From: Eubacterium sp.
GTDB lineage: Bacteria > Bacillota_A > Clostridia > Lachnospirales > Lachnospiraceae
Direction of reading: 5' to 3'
Assembly (NCBI GenBank): GCA_023663915.1
Contig: JAMPGN010000046.1
Location: 1 to 22,345, forward strand
Length of the DNA: 22,345 bases
The number at the start of each line of letters is the position of its first letter. Positions within the stretch are counted from its first letter, which is position 1. This document shows positions 1-7,373 of the stretch, piece after piece. The position numbers and the translations under genes were made by a program. The notes below the pieces were generated by a model. That model made no database searches. It worked only from the letters and a program-made list of their open reading frames with translations, and was not told the DNA's origin.

Positions 1-174
1 TGTTTCATGAGAGATTTAGATATCGACATGTTTTATGATAAGGAGAAAAAGGAGTATCACTGCATACGCTGTCAGTATGTAGGATCGGAAGAGGACGTGC
101 TGGAGAAAAACGAGCTGGTGCGTTTCCGTTATAAAGATGCGATGAAGAGATTTACGAAGTTCGATTTTGACTAA
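1..174 (+). CDS. C-terminal fragment of an unrecognised protein with a CxxC pair
   Basis: An open frame enters from the left edge and ends in TAA at 172-174, giving the last 57 residues of a gene whose start lies outside the window. The fragment begins with a cysteine and contains a CIRC motif about 20 residues later. A Cys-then-CxxC pattern of this kind fits the end of a small zinc ribbon, but the first half is missing, so metal binding is only inferred. The tail is rich in Lys, Asp and Glu and has no membrane segment. I do not recognise the family. The stop codon abuts the palindromic element that starts at 175. Confidence 0.6.
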   Translation, partial: CFMRDLDIDMFYDKEKKEYHCIRCQYVGSEEDVLEKNELVRFRYKDAMKRFTKFDFD

Positions 175-265
175 AACATGAAGTTATACTAAAGCTGCAA
201 AATACGCAGCTTAAGTATAACTAAATCATGTTTGGAAGAATGGCGCTTGTAGCGGGCATTCTTCC
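175..265 (+). repeat. Double-hairpin palindromic repeat element, complete copy
   Basis: The first hairpin (175-232) has arms beginning AACATGA and ending TCATGTT. They pair through AGTTATACT / AGTATAACT and a GC-rich top AGCTGC / GCAGCT, with a three-base bulge in the right arm and a loop of about seven bases. The second hairpin (234-265) pairs GGAAGAATG with CATTCTTCC and has a smaller inner stem CGCT / AGCG. The same two-hairpin layout recurs before purL at 15270-15352 with different upper-stem sequence but intact pairing. It sits between the stop codon of the upstream gene and the ribosome binding site of the GH53 gene. There is no U-run, so it is not an ordinary terminator. I do not recognise it as a known riboswitch. 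Confidence 0.85.
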
Positions 266-283
266 GGCAGGGAAGGGTGGATT

Positions 284-1414
284 ATGAGTATGAAATTCTA
301 CAAGGGTGCGGACATATCCTCGATATTGGAGGTGGAGCGGCTTGGCGGGAAATTTTATGACAAGGGCGTTCAGAAAGATGTTTTTGATATTTTACAAAGT
401 TACGGTTTCAATGCGGTCCGCCTCAGATTGTGGAACGACCCTTATACGGAGGACGGCAAGCCATATGGGGCGGGGACGAATGATCTGTCTGTCACGATTG
501 AGTTGGCGAAGCGCGCCAAGGCTCATGGGATGGATGTACTGTTGAATTTTCAGTACAGTGATTTCTGGGCCGATCCGGGCAAACAGAGAGTGCCCAAGGC
601 GTGGCGCGGCATGGATGCAGATCAGTTGACCGAGGCGGTCTATACCTACACCAAAGATATATTGCTTGCCATGAAAGAGGCGGAAACTTATCCGCAACTT
701 GTTCAGGTTGGCAATGAACTGACCAACGGTACATTATGGCCTCTTGGACAGATGCCGAACTATGATAATCTGGCGCGTTTTGTCAGTGCGGGTATCCGTG
801 GTGTGAGAGCGGTGGATGCGCATATGCCGGTCATCCTTCATCTGGATAATGGCGGAAACGCTGCGATGTACAGGGATTGGTTCGATCACTATATGGAGAG
901 GGGAGAGGATTTCCAGATCATCGGGTTGTCTTATTACCCGTTCTGGCATGGCACGTTGGAAGACCTTAAGAATAACATGAATGATCTGGCGGTGCGTTAT
1001 GGTAAGGAACTGATGCTTGTGGAAGTTTCTACGGGATTTACCATGGAAGACTATGCCGAATATGAAAAGTTAGCGCCCGACGAGCGCAAGGGGTATGCCA
1101 CGAAACCGGATATTGTTGAGAATATCCAGTTTCCCATGACCAAAGAGGGGCAAAAAGATTTTATGGCGGCAGTGTTTGAGATCATTGAACAGATACCGGA
1201 TCATAAATGCAGCGGGTTTTTCTATTGGGAGCCGGCATGGATTCCGGTGCCCGGTTCGGGATGGGCGAATGAAGAGGCGCTTAAATATATAGAAGAAAAG
1301 GGTCCCGGCGGCAATGAGTGGGCGAACCAAGCACTTTTTGACTATAATGGTCAATCGCTGCCCGCGTTGGAAACCATACGGGATTACAGTCCTTCGTGGA
1401 GGACGGGAGAATAG
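284..1414 (+). CDS. Arabinogalactan endo-beta-1,4-galactanase, GH53 family
   Basis: Hydrolyses beta-1,4-galactan, the side chain of pectic arabinogalactan type I. The 376-residue protein opens with GADISSILEVE, followed by the RLRLWNDPY strand typical of GH53 (beta/alpha)8 barrels. The acid/base is predicted as Glu145 in VGNELTNG and the nucleophile as Glu247 in LVEVSTGF; both assignments come from family position. There is no signal peptide, membrane segment or cell-wall motif, so it should act in the cytoplasm on imported galacto-oligosaccharides, unlike the secreted family members. ATG 284 is preferred because GGAAGGG lies 6-7 bases upstream; a second in-frame ATG at 290 is possible. The palindromic element at 175-265 precedes it. 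It converges on the LacI-type gene with about 25 bases between stop codons. Confidence 0.92.
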   Translation: MSMKFYKGADISSILEVERLGGKFYDKGVQKDVFDILQSYGFNAVRLRLWNDPYTEDGKPYGAGTNDLSVTIELAKRAKAHGMDVLLNFQYSDFWADPGKQRVPKAWRGMDADQLTEAVYTYTKDILLAMKEAETYPQLVQVGNELTNGTLWPLGQMPNYDNLARFVSAGIRGVRAVDAHMPVILHLDNGGNAAMYRDWFDHYMERGEDFQIIGLSYYPFWHGTLEDLKNNMNDLAVRYGKELMLVEVSTGFTMEDYAEYEKLAPDERKGYATKPDIVENIQFPMTKEGQKDFMAAVFEIIEQIPDHKCSGFFYWEPAWIPVPGSGWANEEALKYIEEKGPGGNEWANQALFDYNGQSLPALETIRDYSPSWRTGE

Positions 1415-1439
1415 CGTGAGAAGTATTTTGAGAAAAGTT

Positions 1440-2435
1440 TTAGCCGACGGCATCCGCAGTGGATTTCCGAACGATCAACTGAGGGCGCAGCAATGTCCGG
1501 CTGATCGGGACATGCCGGATCAGGGAATTGAGGGAATAGAATCCGCACATGCCAAGTTCCAGCCGATCCTGGCGGATCGTGGTAAGGGGTGGCGTGAGTT
1601 TCGATGAGATCGGAAGATCGTCAAAACCGATGACGCTGACATCTTCCGGCACACGGCAGCCGCGCAGCCTGCATTCGTTCAGCACACCGGATGCCATGAG
1701 GTCGTTACAGCACAGGATCGCGGTAATCCCCATGGAAAGCAGAGCGCTCACATGGTCTTTGGCGGCATCTGCCACATAATAGCCGTAGGGCATGGTGGCA
1801 TCGCTGAAAGGCAGGTTGTGAGCAGTCATACTATCGATATATGCCTGCCGACGCTGCTCGGAAATCATGGAATTGCGGGAGCCGTTAATGAGGGCGATGC
1901 GGCGGTGGCCAAGATTCATCAGATGCACGATAGCATCATCAATCCCCTCGAAACTGTCGGTGCCGATATAGCTGACGGCAGGGTTTTTCTTAATATAGTT
2001 GTCCAGGAGAACGGTAGGAATGTTGGTGGCATGAAACTGTGTCATCCAGTCATCCTGGAGGGCATAACCCACGATAAAAGAGCCGACATAGCCATTTTTC
2101 AGCATATAGGTATCATATTTTTCCGTAGATTGAAAAAGCGGCGTAACAGGAGTTACCGTGACATCGTAATTTTCACGGTAAGCTGACTGGCGGAATCCGA
2201 GAATGATATCGTAGCCGAACTGCTCAGGGCTTTCGTAATCCATATTTTCTATAAAAATGCAGAGCTTTCTCCGGTCTTTGCCCCGCATCTGCTTGGTAGT
2301 GTAGCCTAACTCCACGGCGGTGTCCAATACGGACTGGCGCAGAGACTCACTGATATCGCTGGCACCGTTTAACCCTTTTGATACGGTGCTGACGGATATG
2401 CCTAGCTGGTTGGCGATGTCTTTGATGGTAGCCAT
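1440..2435 (-). CDS. LacI/GalR-family transcriptional repressor
   Basis: A sugar-responsive DNA-binding regulator of 331 residues. The N-terminus MATIKDIANQLGISVSTVSK is a classic LacI helix-turn-helix, followed by a hinge region and a periplasmic-binding-protein-like effector domain (about residues 60-330) with the usual IPTVLLDN, YIGTDSFEG, GHRRIALING and DVSVIGFDD blocks. ATG 2435 is chosen over the in-frame GTG at 2444 because the Shine-Dalgarno GAGGTG overlaps that GTG and lies about 8 bases before the ATG. It is divergent from malQ and convergent with the GH53 gene. Its likely targets are therefore the maltodextrin genes, itself, and possibly the galactanase. The palindrome at 2509-2528 and the repeats at 2645-2684 are candidate binding sites. 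The effector sugar cannot be read from the sequence. Confidence 0.93.
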   Translation of the reverse strand: MATIKDIANQLGISVSTVSKGLNGASDISESLRQSVLDTAVELGYTTKQMRGKDRRKLCIFIENMDYESPEQFGYDIILGFRQSAYRENYDVTVTPVTPLFQSTEKYDTYMLKNGYVGSFIVGYALQDDWMTQFHATNIPTVLLDNYIKKNPAVSYIGTDSFEGIDDAIVHLMNLGHRRIALINGSRNSMISEQRRQAYIDSMTAHNLPFSDATMPYGYYVADAAKDHVSALLSMGITAILCCNDLMASGVLNECRLRGCRVPEDVSVIGFDDLPISSKLTPPLTTIRQDRLELGMCGFYSLNSLIRHVPISRTLLRPQLIVRKSTADAVG

Positions 2436-2464
2436 ATATATCACCTCAATACATTAGTATGTTA

Positions 2465-2493
2465 AGAATAGAAGAAAAAAAAAAAGAATGCAA
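2465..2493 (-). promoter_or_regulatory. Candidate promoter of the LacI-type gene
   Basis: Reading on the minus strand, TTGCAT (2493-2488) and TATTCT (2470-2465) are separated by exactly 17 bases made almost wholly of T. Both boxes match the consensus only partly. The implied start near 2458 leaves a short leader with GAGGTG before ATG 2435. The palindrome at 2509-2528 lies just upstream of the -35 box. Confidence 0.35.
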
Positions 2494-2508
2494 GATGTGT
2501 TTTGAAAG

Positions 2509-2528
2509 TTTGCGAAAATTTTCGCAAA
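2509..2528. promoter_or_regulatory. Perfect 20-bp palindrome, candidate LacI-family operator
   Basis: The sequence TTTGCGAAAATTTTCGCAAA is a perfect inverted repeat in the divergent gap between the LacI-type gene and malQ. LacI-family operators are typically even palindromes with a central CG or AT and conserved GC steps in each arm, which fits. Its half-site TTTGCGAAAA resembles the tandem repeats at 2645-2684. It lies upstream of both candidate promoters. Confidence 0.6.
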
Positions 2529-2605
2529 TTTGTTGAAAAGTGACAAATAAGATAGATAGAATCCGTGCAAAATGGAAAAATCAGATACGGAAAAAGATTT
2601 CTGTA

Positions 2606-2635
2606 TTGACAAAATGTATAATGTAGTGCTAGATT
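2606..2635 (+). promoter_or_regulatory. Candidate malQ promoter
   Basis: A perfect -35 box TTGACA (2606-2611) is followed after 18 bases by TAGATT (2630-2635), or after 17 by CTAGAT. A TATAAT at 2617-2622 is too close to this -35 box and has no good partner further upstream. The predicted transcription start near 2642 falls at the edge of the 10-bp tandem repeats. Confidence 0.5.
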
Positions 2636-2644
2636 TATCTCAGA

Positions 2645-2684
2645 TACGAAAATTTACGAAAGTTTACGAAGGTTTACCAAAAAG
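2645..2684 (+). promoter_or_regulatory. 10-bp tandem repeats just downstream of the malQ start site
   Basis: Four units with a strict 10-base period: TACGAAAATT, TACGAAAGTT, TACGAAGGTT, and a divergent TACCAAAAAG. In the other phase this reads as repeated TTTACGAARG, close to the half-site TTTGCGAAAA of the palindrome at 2509-2528. One unit per helical turn would place bound protein on one face of the DNA. The position over the predicted transcription start suggests a repressor site. An isolated TCAGATACG with trailing A residues also occurs at 2581 and 2640. Confidence 0.55.
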
Positions 2685-2717
2685 ATTCAAGTTTTTTCGT
2701 TGATGGGGGTCGGAGTT

Positions 2718-4208
2718 GTGAAAGTCAAAACATTAACAAGAGGGGCGGGGATATTATTACCGATTTCCAGCCTGCCGTCCATATATGGAATAGGAACCTT
2801 TGGGAATGCGGCTTTCAAATTTATAGACTTGCTGGCGGATTTAAAACAGAAATACTGGCAGATACTGCCGATGGGACCGCTTACGGTGGGAGACAGTCCA
2901 TTCCAGTCTATTTCGCTTTTTGCAGGCAATCCATATTATATTGATCTGGAAGCTTTGATCGAAGAAGGATTGCTGTTACGGGAAGAAGTGGACGCATATT
3001 GCTGGGGTGCAAGTGACGGAAGCATAGATTATCCGATATTGTATCGAAATCGCTATACCGTTTTACAGTCAGCGTTTGAACGGTTTGACTGTGAGAACGC
3101 TCTGTACATAGAATTTTGTGATAACAACAACACATGGCTGGAAGATTACAGCCTTTATATGGCACTCAAGTATTATTTAAAAGACAGTGCATGGTACGAG
3201 TGGGAAGATACGCTTCGGGAAAGACAGGAGGAGACGCTTGCGCAGTATCGCGATAGACTGTCACACCAGATTGACTTCTGGAAATTTTGTCAGTATGAAT
3301 TTTACCGGCAATGGGATGCATTGAAAGTATACGCGGGCAAAAAGGGGATTCAGATCATCGGTGACGTGCCTTTTTATGTCGCGTATGACAGCGTGGACGT
3401 GTGGGTGCACCAGGATTTGTTTCTGTTGGATGCAAAAGGAAGTATGCTCCGCGTAGCGGCCTGCCCGCCGGACGATTTTTCGGGAAGTGGTCAGATCTGG
3501 GGAAATCCGATTTATGACTGGGAAGCTATGGAAGCGGACGGGTTTGCATGGTGGAAAGCAAGAATTAAGCAGCAGGCATCCTTGTTTGATATCATCAAAA
3601 TCGACCATTTCCTTGGAGCGGTCAAATATTTCAGTATCGAGACGGGAAAGACGGATATCCGCGAAGGAAGATGGTTGAAAGGACCGGGCAGGAAATTTGC
3701 CGATGCGGTTGAGGAGGCTGCAGGGAATAAGAAAATTATTGCGGAGAACATGGGAACTGTGCTTCCGGGGGTCAATAAATTAATTAGGAAGATGGGTTGG
3801 CCGGACATGAAAGTACTGCTTTTTGCCTTCGATGGCAAGGCGGATAACGAATATCTTCCGCACAACTACACGGATACCAACACGGTGCTGTATGCGGGGA
3901 CACATGATAATGACACGATTGTCGGGTATTATCGGAATCGAACGGATTACGAACTCGCTTATATGTATGCCTATTTAAATATAGAAAGCAAAGAACAGAT
4001 ATCGGATGCCATGATCCGGACGGCATATGCCAGCATAGCGGATGTGGTGATTTTACAGATGCAGGATATCTTACAGCTTGGCAGCGAGGCAAGAATGAAC
4101 TGCCCTGCTACAATCGGGGTGAACTGGCGCTGGCGTTTCTCAGACGAATTGCTTCCGGAAGAGCGTAGAAACTGGATTCGCACGCAGACAGCGTTGTACC
4201 GCAGGTAG
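2718..4208 (+). CDS. malQ: 4-alpha-glucanotransferase (amylomaltase), GH77
   Basis: Transfers alpha-1,4-glucan segments between maltodextrins, releasing glucose and longer chains in the cytoplasm. About 496 residues, normal for bacterial MalQ. Family signatures in order: RGAGILLPISSLPS, GIGTFG, a block ending FAGNPYYIDLE, GDVPFYVAYDS, CPPDDFSGSGQIWGNPIYDW, KIDHF (nucleophile Asp296), IAENMG (acid/base Glu343), GTHDNDT (Asp397), and SEARMNCPA. The start is uncertain. GTG 2718 has a G-rich SD (2705-2710) about 7 bases upstream. ATG 2703 and TTG 2700 are in frame but lack an SD. The residue two before the nucleophile is Lys instead of the nearly invariant Arg. It is the first gene of the maltodextrin cluster and is divergent from the LacI-type regulator. 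Confidence 0.94.
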   Translation: MKVKTLTRGAGILLPISSLPSIYGIGTFGNAAFKFIDLLADLKQKYWQILPMGPLTVGDSPFQSISLFAGNPYYIDLEALIEEGLLLREEVDAYCWGASDGSIDYPILYRNRYTVLQSAFERFDCENALYIEFCDNNNTWLEDYSLYMALKYYLKDSAWYEWEDTLRERQEETLAQYRDRLSHQIDFWKFCQYEFYRQWDALKVYAGKKGIQIIGDVPFYVAYDSVDVWVHQDLFLLDAKGSMLRVAACPPDDFSGSGQIWGNPIYDWEAMEADGFAWWKARIKQQASLFDIIKIDHFLGAVKYFSIETGKTDIREGRWLKGPGRKFADAVEEAAGNKKIIAENMGTVLPGVNKLIRKMGWPDMKVLLFAFDGKADNEYLPHNYTDTNTVLYAGTHDNDTIVGYYRNRTDYELAYMYAYLNIESKEQISDAMIRTAYASIADVVILQMQDILQLGSEARMNCPATIGVNWRWRFSDELLPEERRNWIRTQTALYRR

Positions 4209-4276
4209 TAATTGCTGCGATTATACGGATAAAGGAAAGCGTTGCATTTTCTGAGAGGGCAAGATGCGTCGGCGCA

Positions 4277-4320
4277 AGAAAGGGCTAGCCCTTTCTCTAT
4301 ATTCTATTTTATAGAATATA
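4277..4320 (+). terminator. Palindromes downstream of malQ, possible terminator
   Basis: A perfect 20-bp palindrome (4277-4296, centred on GGGCTAGCCC) is followed at once by a second hairpin of TATATTCTA and TAGAATATA with a five-base loop (4298-4320). The first could form an 8-bp stem with a CTAG loop, followed by the U-rich CTATATTCTATTTT, a fair intrinsic terminator. The rest of the 240-base malQ-malE gap shows only weak promoter-like sequence, such as TTGGTA and TTTATA around 4340-4370. Confidence 0.45.
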
Positions 4321-4398
4321 AAAACCCTGATTGATTTCATTTGGTATAAGGCGTGGCAGCACGTTTTATATAGAAACCAGAAAAATGGTAACACTAAG

Positions 4399-4428
4399 AT
4401 TTAGCAGGGCATGACCCTAGGCTAAATC
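4399..4428 (+). promoter_or_regulatory. Leader hairpin directly before the malE ribosome binding site
   Basis: GATTTAGC (4399-4406) pairs with GCTAAATC (4421-4428), with a possible inner GGG / CCC pairing. The Shine-Dalgarno AGAGAGGA follows within 5 bases, before ATG 4449. There is no U-run. It may stabilise the 5' end of the malE message or modulate initiation; function is inferred from position only. Confidence 0.4.
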
Positions 4429-4448
4429 GGAAAGAGAGGAAAAACATT

Positions 4449-5798
4449 ATGAAGAAAAAAGTTTTGGCATCATTACTGGCGACAGCAATGGTAGCCGGCT
4501 GTCTTGCAGGATGTGGCGGCTCTGGTGATGGGGCAGCAAGCACTCCGGCGGCAGAAGAAGCAGCTCCGGCAGCAGAAGAGGCTCCAGCAGCAGAGGAAGC
4601 ACCGGCAGAGGAAGCACCCGCGGCAGATGCATCCGGTAGTCCGATTGATACTCTGATTGCAAACACAACCGGCACGGTTACATTGACGGTGTGGGCATCT
4701 GAGGAAGATCAGGATCTAACAAGCCAACTGCTTGAGAATTTCAAGGCGGCATATCCGGATGTAACATTTGACATCACATTGGGCGCTGAGTCCGAGTCCA
4801 CAGCAAAAGATACGATCCTGACAGACGTTGAGGCGGCGGCAGACGTATTCGCATTTGCAGACGACCAGATCAACGAGCTTGTACAGGCAGGCGCACTTCA
4901 GGAAGTAGCGGCTCACTACACATTTGACGTAGCGGCAGATAATGTTAGCGGTGCAGTTGAGGCGGCTACGGTAGACGGCAAGTTATATGCGTATCCGATG
5001 ACAGCAGATAACGGTTACTTTATGTTCTATGATGCTTCCGTATTTACAGAGGATGATGTAAAGTCCTTAGATAAGATGGTTGAAGTTGCAGAGGCAGCGG
5101 GCAAGAAGGTTGCTATGGATATCTCCAACGGCTGGTATATTTACGCATTCTTCCAGGGCGCAGGTTTAGAGTTGACCTTAAATGATGACGGCATGACCAA
5201 TACATGCGCATGGAATGCGGCAGGCGGTACCGACGTAGCACAGGAGATCATCGATCTGACTGCTTCTAACGTATTCGTAGATATGAGTGACGAGGATATG
5301 GCTACTCAGATCGCGGAAGGAAACGTGGTTGCATGTGTAAACGGTACATGGAGAGCAGAGACGGCACAGGAAGCATGGGGAGACAACTATGCGGCTTGCA
5401 AACTTCCGACGTTCAATGTAGCGGGCAAAGAGTGCCAGATGTCTTCTTATTCAGGTTACAAGTTAATCGGTGTGAATCCTCATTCCGCGAACATCGGATG
5501 GGCTATGCTTCTTGCAGAGTTCCTGACAAATGAAGAAGCTCAGACAGTAAGGTACGATGCGAGAGGCCTCGGTCCTGCGAACCTTGCGGCAGCATCTTCG
5601 GATGCAGTACAGTCCAATCCGGCTATCGCAGCTCTGGCGGCTCAGGCAGCGTACGCAACACCTCAGCGTGTAGGCGGTAACTACTGGTCACCTGCTGAAA
5701 CATTAGGACAGATCTTAGCATCCGGCAACCCGGACGGCACAGATTTACAGGAACTGCTGGATACAACAGTGGAAGGTATCACGGCGCCTGTTGAGTAG
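4449..5798 (+). CDS. malE: Maltodextrin-binding lipoprotein of an ABC transporter
   Basis: Extracellular solute-binding protein that captures maltose or maltodextrins and delivers them to MalFG. 449 residues. A lipoprotein signal peptide ends in LAGC (lipid-anchored Cys22; an earlier VAGC at Cys18 is a weaker alternative). An Ala/Glu/Pro linker of about 27 residues follows (33-59). From about residue 75 the fold is that of MalE-type family 1 binding proteins, with TVTLTVWASEEDQ, AYPDVTFDI, ADVFAFADDQINELVQAGAL, YAYPMTADNGYFMFYD and a C-terminal NYWSPAETLG. It is the first transporter gene and precedes malF by 147 bases with a hairpin between, which should allow more binding protein than permease to be made. 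Substrate is inferred from malQ and the amylase; other alpha-glucans are possible. Confidence 0.93.
   Translation: MKKKVLASLLATAMVAGCLAGCGGSGDGAASTPAAEEAAPAAEEAPAAEEAPAEEAPAADASGSPIDTLIANTTGTVTLTVWASEEDQDLTSQLLENFKAAYPDVTFDITLGAESESTAKDTILTDVEAAADVFAFADDQINELVQAGALQEVAAHYTFDVAADNVSGAVEAATVDGKLYAYPMTADNGYFMFYDASVFTEDDVKSLDKMVEVAEAAGKKVAMDISNGWYIYAFFQGAGLELTLNDDGMTNTCAWNAAGGTDVAQEIIDLTASNVFVDMSDEDMATQIAEGNVVACVNGTWRAETAQEAWGDNYAACKLPTFNVAGKECQMSSYSGYKLIGVNPHSANIGWAMLLAEFLTNEEAQTVRYDARGLGPANLAAASSDAVQSNPAIAALAAQAAYATPQRVGGNYWSPAETLGQILASGNPDGTDLQELLDTTVEGITAPVE
4545..4625 (+). repeat. Ala-Glu-Pro repeat linker inside malE
   Basis: The codons for residues 33-59 form a degenerate repeat based on (P)AAEEA with GCA, GAA/GAG and CCG codons. 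It links the lipid anchor to the sugar-binding domain, so its length can probably vary by slippage without harming function. The neighbouring domain is not repetitive. Confidence 0.7.
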
Positions 5799-5804
5799 GT
5801 ATTA

Positions 5805-5841
5805 GAGGGGTGGGCGACATTCACCCGCCCCTTAAATTTTT
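5805..5841 (+). terminator. Hairpin between malE and malF, probable attenuating terminator
   Basis: AGGGGTGGGCG pairs with CACCCGCCCCT through one wobble and one mismatch around a short loop, and is followed by TTAAATTTTTC. It lies 7 bases after the malE stop codon. Such hairpins commonly set binding protein above permease. The rest of the gap to malF is AT-rich, with no clear promoter. Confidence 0.65.
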
Positions 5842-5945
5842 CATAACGAAAGAGCTTATCTTATGGAAAATTGAGTGTAATTTGATTTTGATAATAGTAA
5901 AAATACTCGTGTAGCATAAAAATTTGCTTCTGAGAGGAGTTTCGT

Positions 5946-7373
5946 ATGAAGAAGGCATTAAACGCGTTAGAAAATTATTTTAAAAATTTTGGAATTGCCT
6001 TTGTTAAGGGAGATATTTGGGTAAAGCTATCAGCAGTAATTATGGGCGCAGGCTATTTTGCCAGAAAACAGGTGGTCAATGGTATCATCATGTGTCTGGT
6101 GGAGGTTCTGTTTGCAGTACTTTGCGTTGGTTATGCAGCTCCAAACATTGCGAAGTTCGGAACACTTGGAACGGTGCAGTTCGAGCAGGTTTTTGATCCG
6201 CTGACCATGACCAGTACGGTGAATGACTATGATAACTCTTTCCTGATCCTTTTAAATTCCATTGTTTCGTTATTCATCATTGTTGTATTTATCGTATTTT
6301 ATATTTCAAACATGAAAGCGGTATATCGTCTGCAGCAGAAAGAAGAAAACGGGGAACATATCAATACCTTCCGTGAAGATGTGCGGACGATGCTTAATGA
6401 AAAATTTCATATCACTTTGTTGACGTTGCCGGCGATCGGTATCATCATCATGAATATCCTGCCGATCTTAGTACTTATTGCGGTTGCGTTTACGAATTAT
6501 GATCAGCAGCATATGCCTCCCAATGCACTGTTTACCTGGGTAGGCTGGTCGAACTTCAAGAACCTGTTTACCAGTTCCGTGACCGTTACTTTCGGTTATT
6601 CCTTTAAAAAGGTTTTAGTCTGGACGCTGGAATGGGCGGTGCTTGCTACATTTACTACATACATCGGCGGTATTCTGATGGCGAAGTTCATCAATGATAA
6701 AAAGACGAAGCTCCCGAAACTGTGGAGGACGCTTTTCATCATAGCGATTGCAGTACCGCAGTTCGTAACCTTGCTTTTGGTTCGTAACTTCTTTGCGGAT
6801 AACGGTATCGTGAATACATTCTGTAACAACATCGGATTCACGGGCTTCTTAAAGAATGTCGGACTGGTGCCTGCCAATTTGAGTTATATTCCATTCTTGA
6901 CGAATCCTGGCTGGGCAAAAGTGATGATTATCATTATCAACATCTGGATCGGTATTCCTTATCAGATGTTGGTTGCAACGGGTGTTCTGATGAACATTCC
7001 GGAAGACCAGATCGAGAGTGCGAGAATCGACGGCGCGAACCCGTTACAGATATTCATCAAGATCACGATGCCTTATGTGCTTTTTGTGACCGGACCGAGT
7101 CTGATTACGGATTTTGTTAAGAATATCAACAACTTCAATGTGATCTACCTGCTGACACAGGATGTATTTGTTACAAGCGATCAGCTTCTTGCAAACTCTA
7201 ACGCGAAGGAAGTCGATCTGTTGGTAACATGGCTGTTCCGTCTGACGAATGAGTACTATAATTACAAGATGGCATCTGTTATCGGTATTATCGTATTTAT
7301 CATATGTGCGGCGTTTACACTGATTACATTTACCAGAACGATTAAAGGAGATAAGGAGGAAGAGTTTCAATAA
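5946..7373 (+). CDS. malF: Maltodextrin ABC transporter permease, MalF type
   Basis: Membrane subunit that forms the sugar channel with MalG. 475 residues, about eight hydrophobic segments (roughly 44-66, 99-121, 156-181, 226-247, 262-284, 323-347, 373-393, 440-462). The extra N-terminal segments and overall length match the MalF branch, not the shorter UgpA type. The ATPase-docking EAA loop is at 352-371 (PEDQIESARIDGANPLQIF). The start is fixed by AGAGGAG 6-12 bases upstream of ATG 5946. The stop codon overlaps the malG start (TAATG), so the two permeases are translationally coupled. No ATP-binding subunit is encoded here; a shared MsmK/MsmX-type ATPase elsewhere is likely, as in many Firmicutes. 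Confidence 0.93.
   Translation: MKKALNALENYFKNFGIAFVKGDIWVKLSAVIMGAGYFARKQVVNGIIMCLVEVLFAVLCVGYAAPNIAKFGTLGTVQFEQVFDPLTMTSTVNDYDNSFLILLNSIVSLFIIVVFIVFYISNMKAVYRLQQKEENGEHINTFREDVRTMLNEKFHITLLTLPAIGIIIMNILPILVLIAVAFTNYDQQHMPPNALFTWVGWSNFKNLFTSSVTVTFGYSFKKVLVWTLEWAVLATFTTYIGGILMAKFINDKKTKLPKLWRTLFIIAIAVPQFVTLLLVRNFFADNGIVNTFCNNIGFTGFLKNVGLVPANLSYIPFLTNPGWAKVMIIIINIWIGIPYQMLVATGVLMNIPEDQIESARIDGANPLQIFIKITMPYVLFVTGPSLITDFVKNINNFNVIYLLTQDVFVTSDQLLANSNAKEVDLLVTWLFRLTNEYYNYKMASVIGIIVFIICAAFTLITFTRTIKGDKEEEFQ

Noticed and set aside
175..265. The palindromic element as a terminator or known riboswitch
   Set aside because: There is no U-run after either hairpin, and no riboswitch core that I recognise is present.
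2617..2622. Perfect TATAAT upstream of malQ
   Set aside because: It is only five bases from TTGACA and has no acceptable -35 box 16-18 bases upstream. The downstream TAGATT pairs better with TTGACA.
4232..4250. Possible catabolite-response (cre) site near GGAAAGCGTTGCA
   Set aside because: It has at least three mismatches to the consensus, including both terminal CA positions.
4394..4675. Minus-strand open frame rich in Ala and Ser opposite malE
   Set aside because: It is the reverse reading of the Ala-Glu-Pro linker codons.
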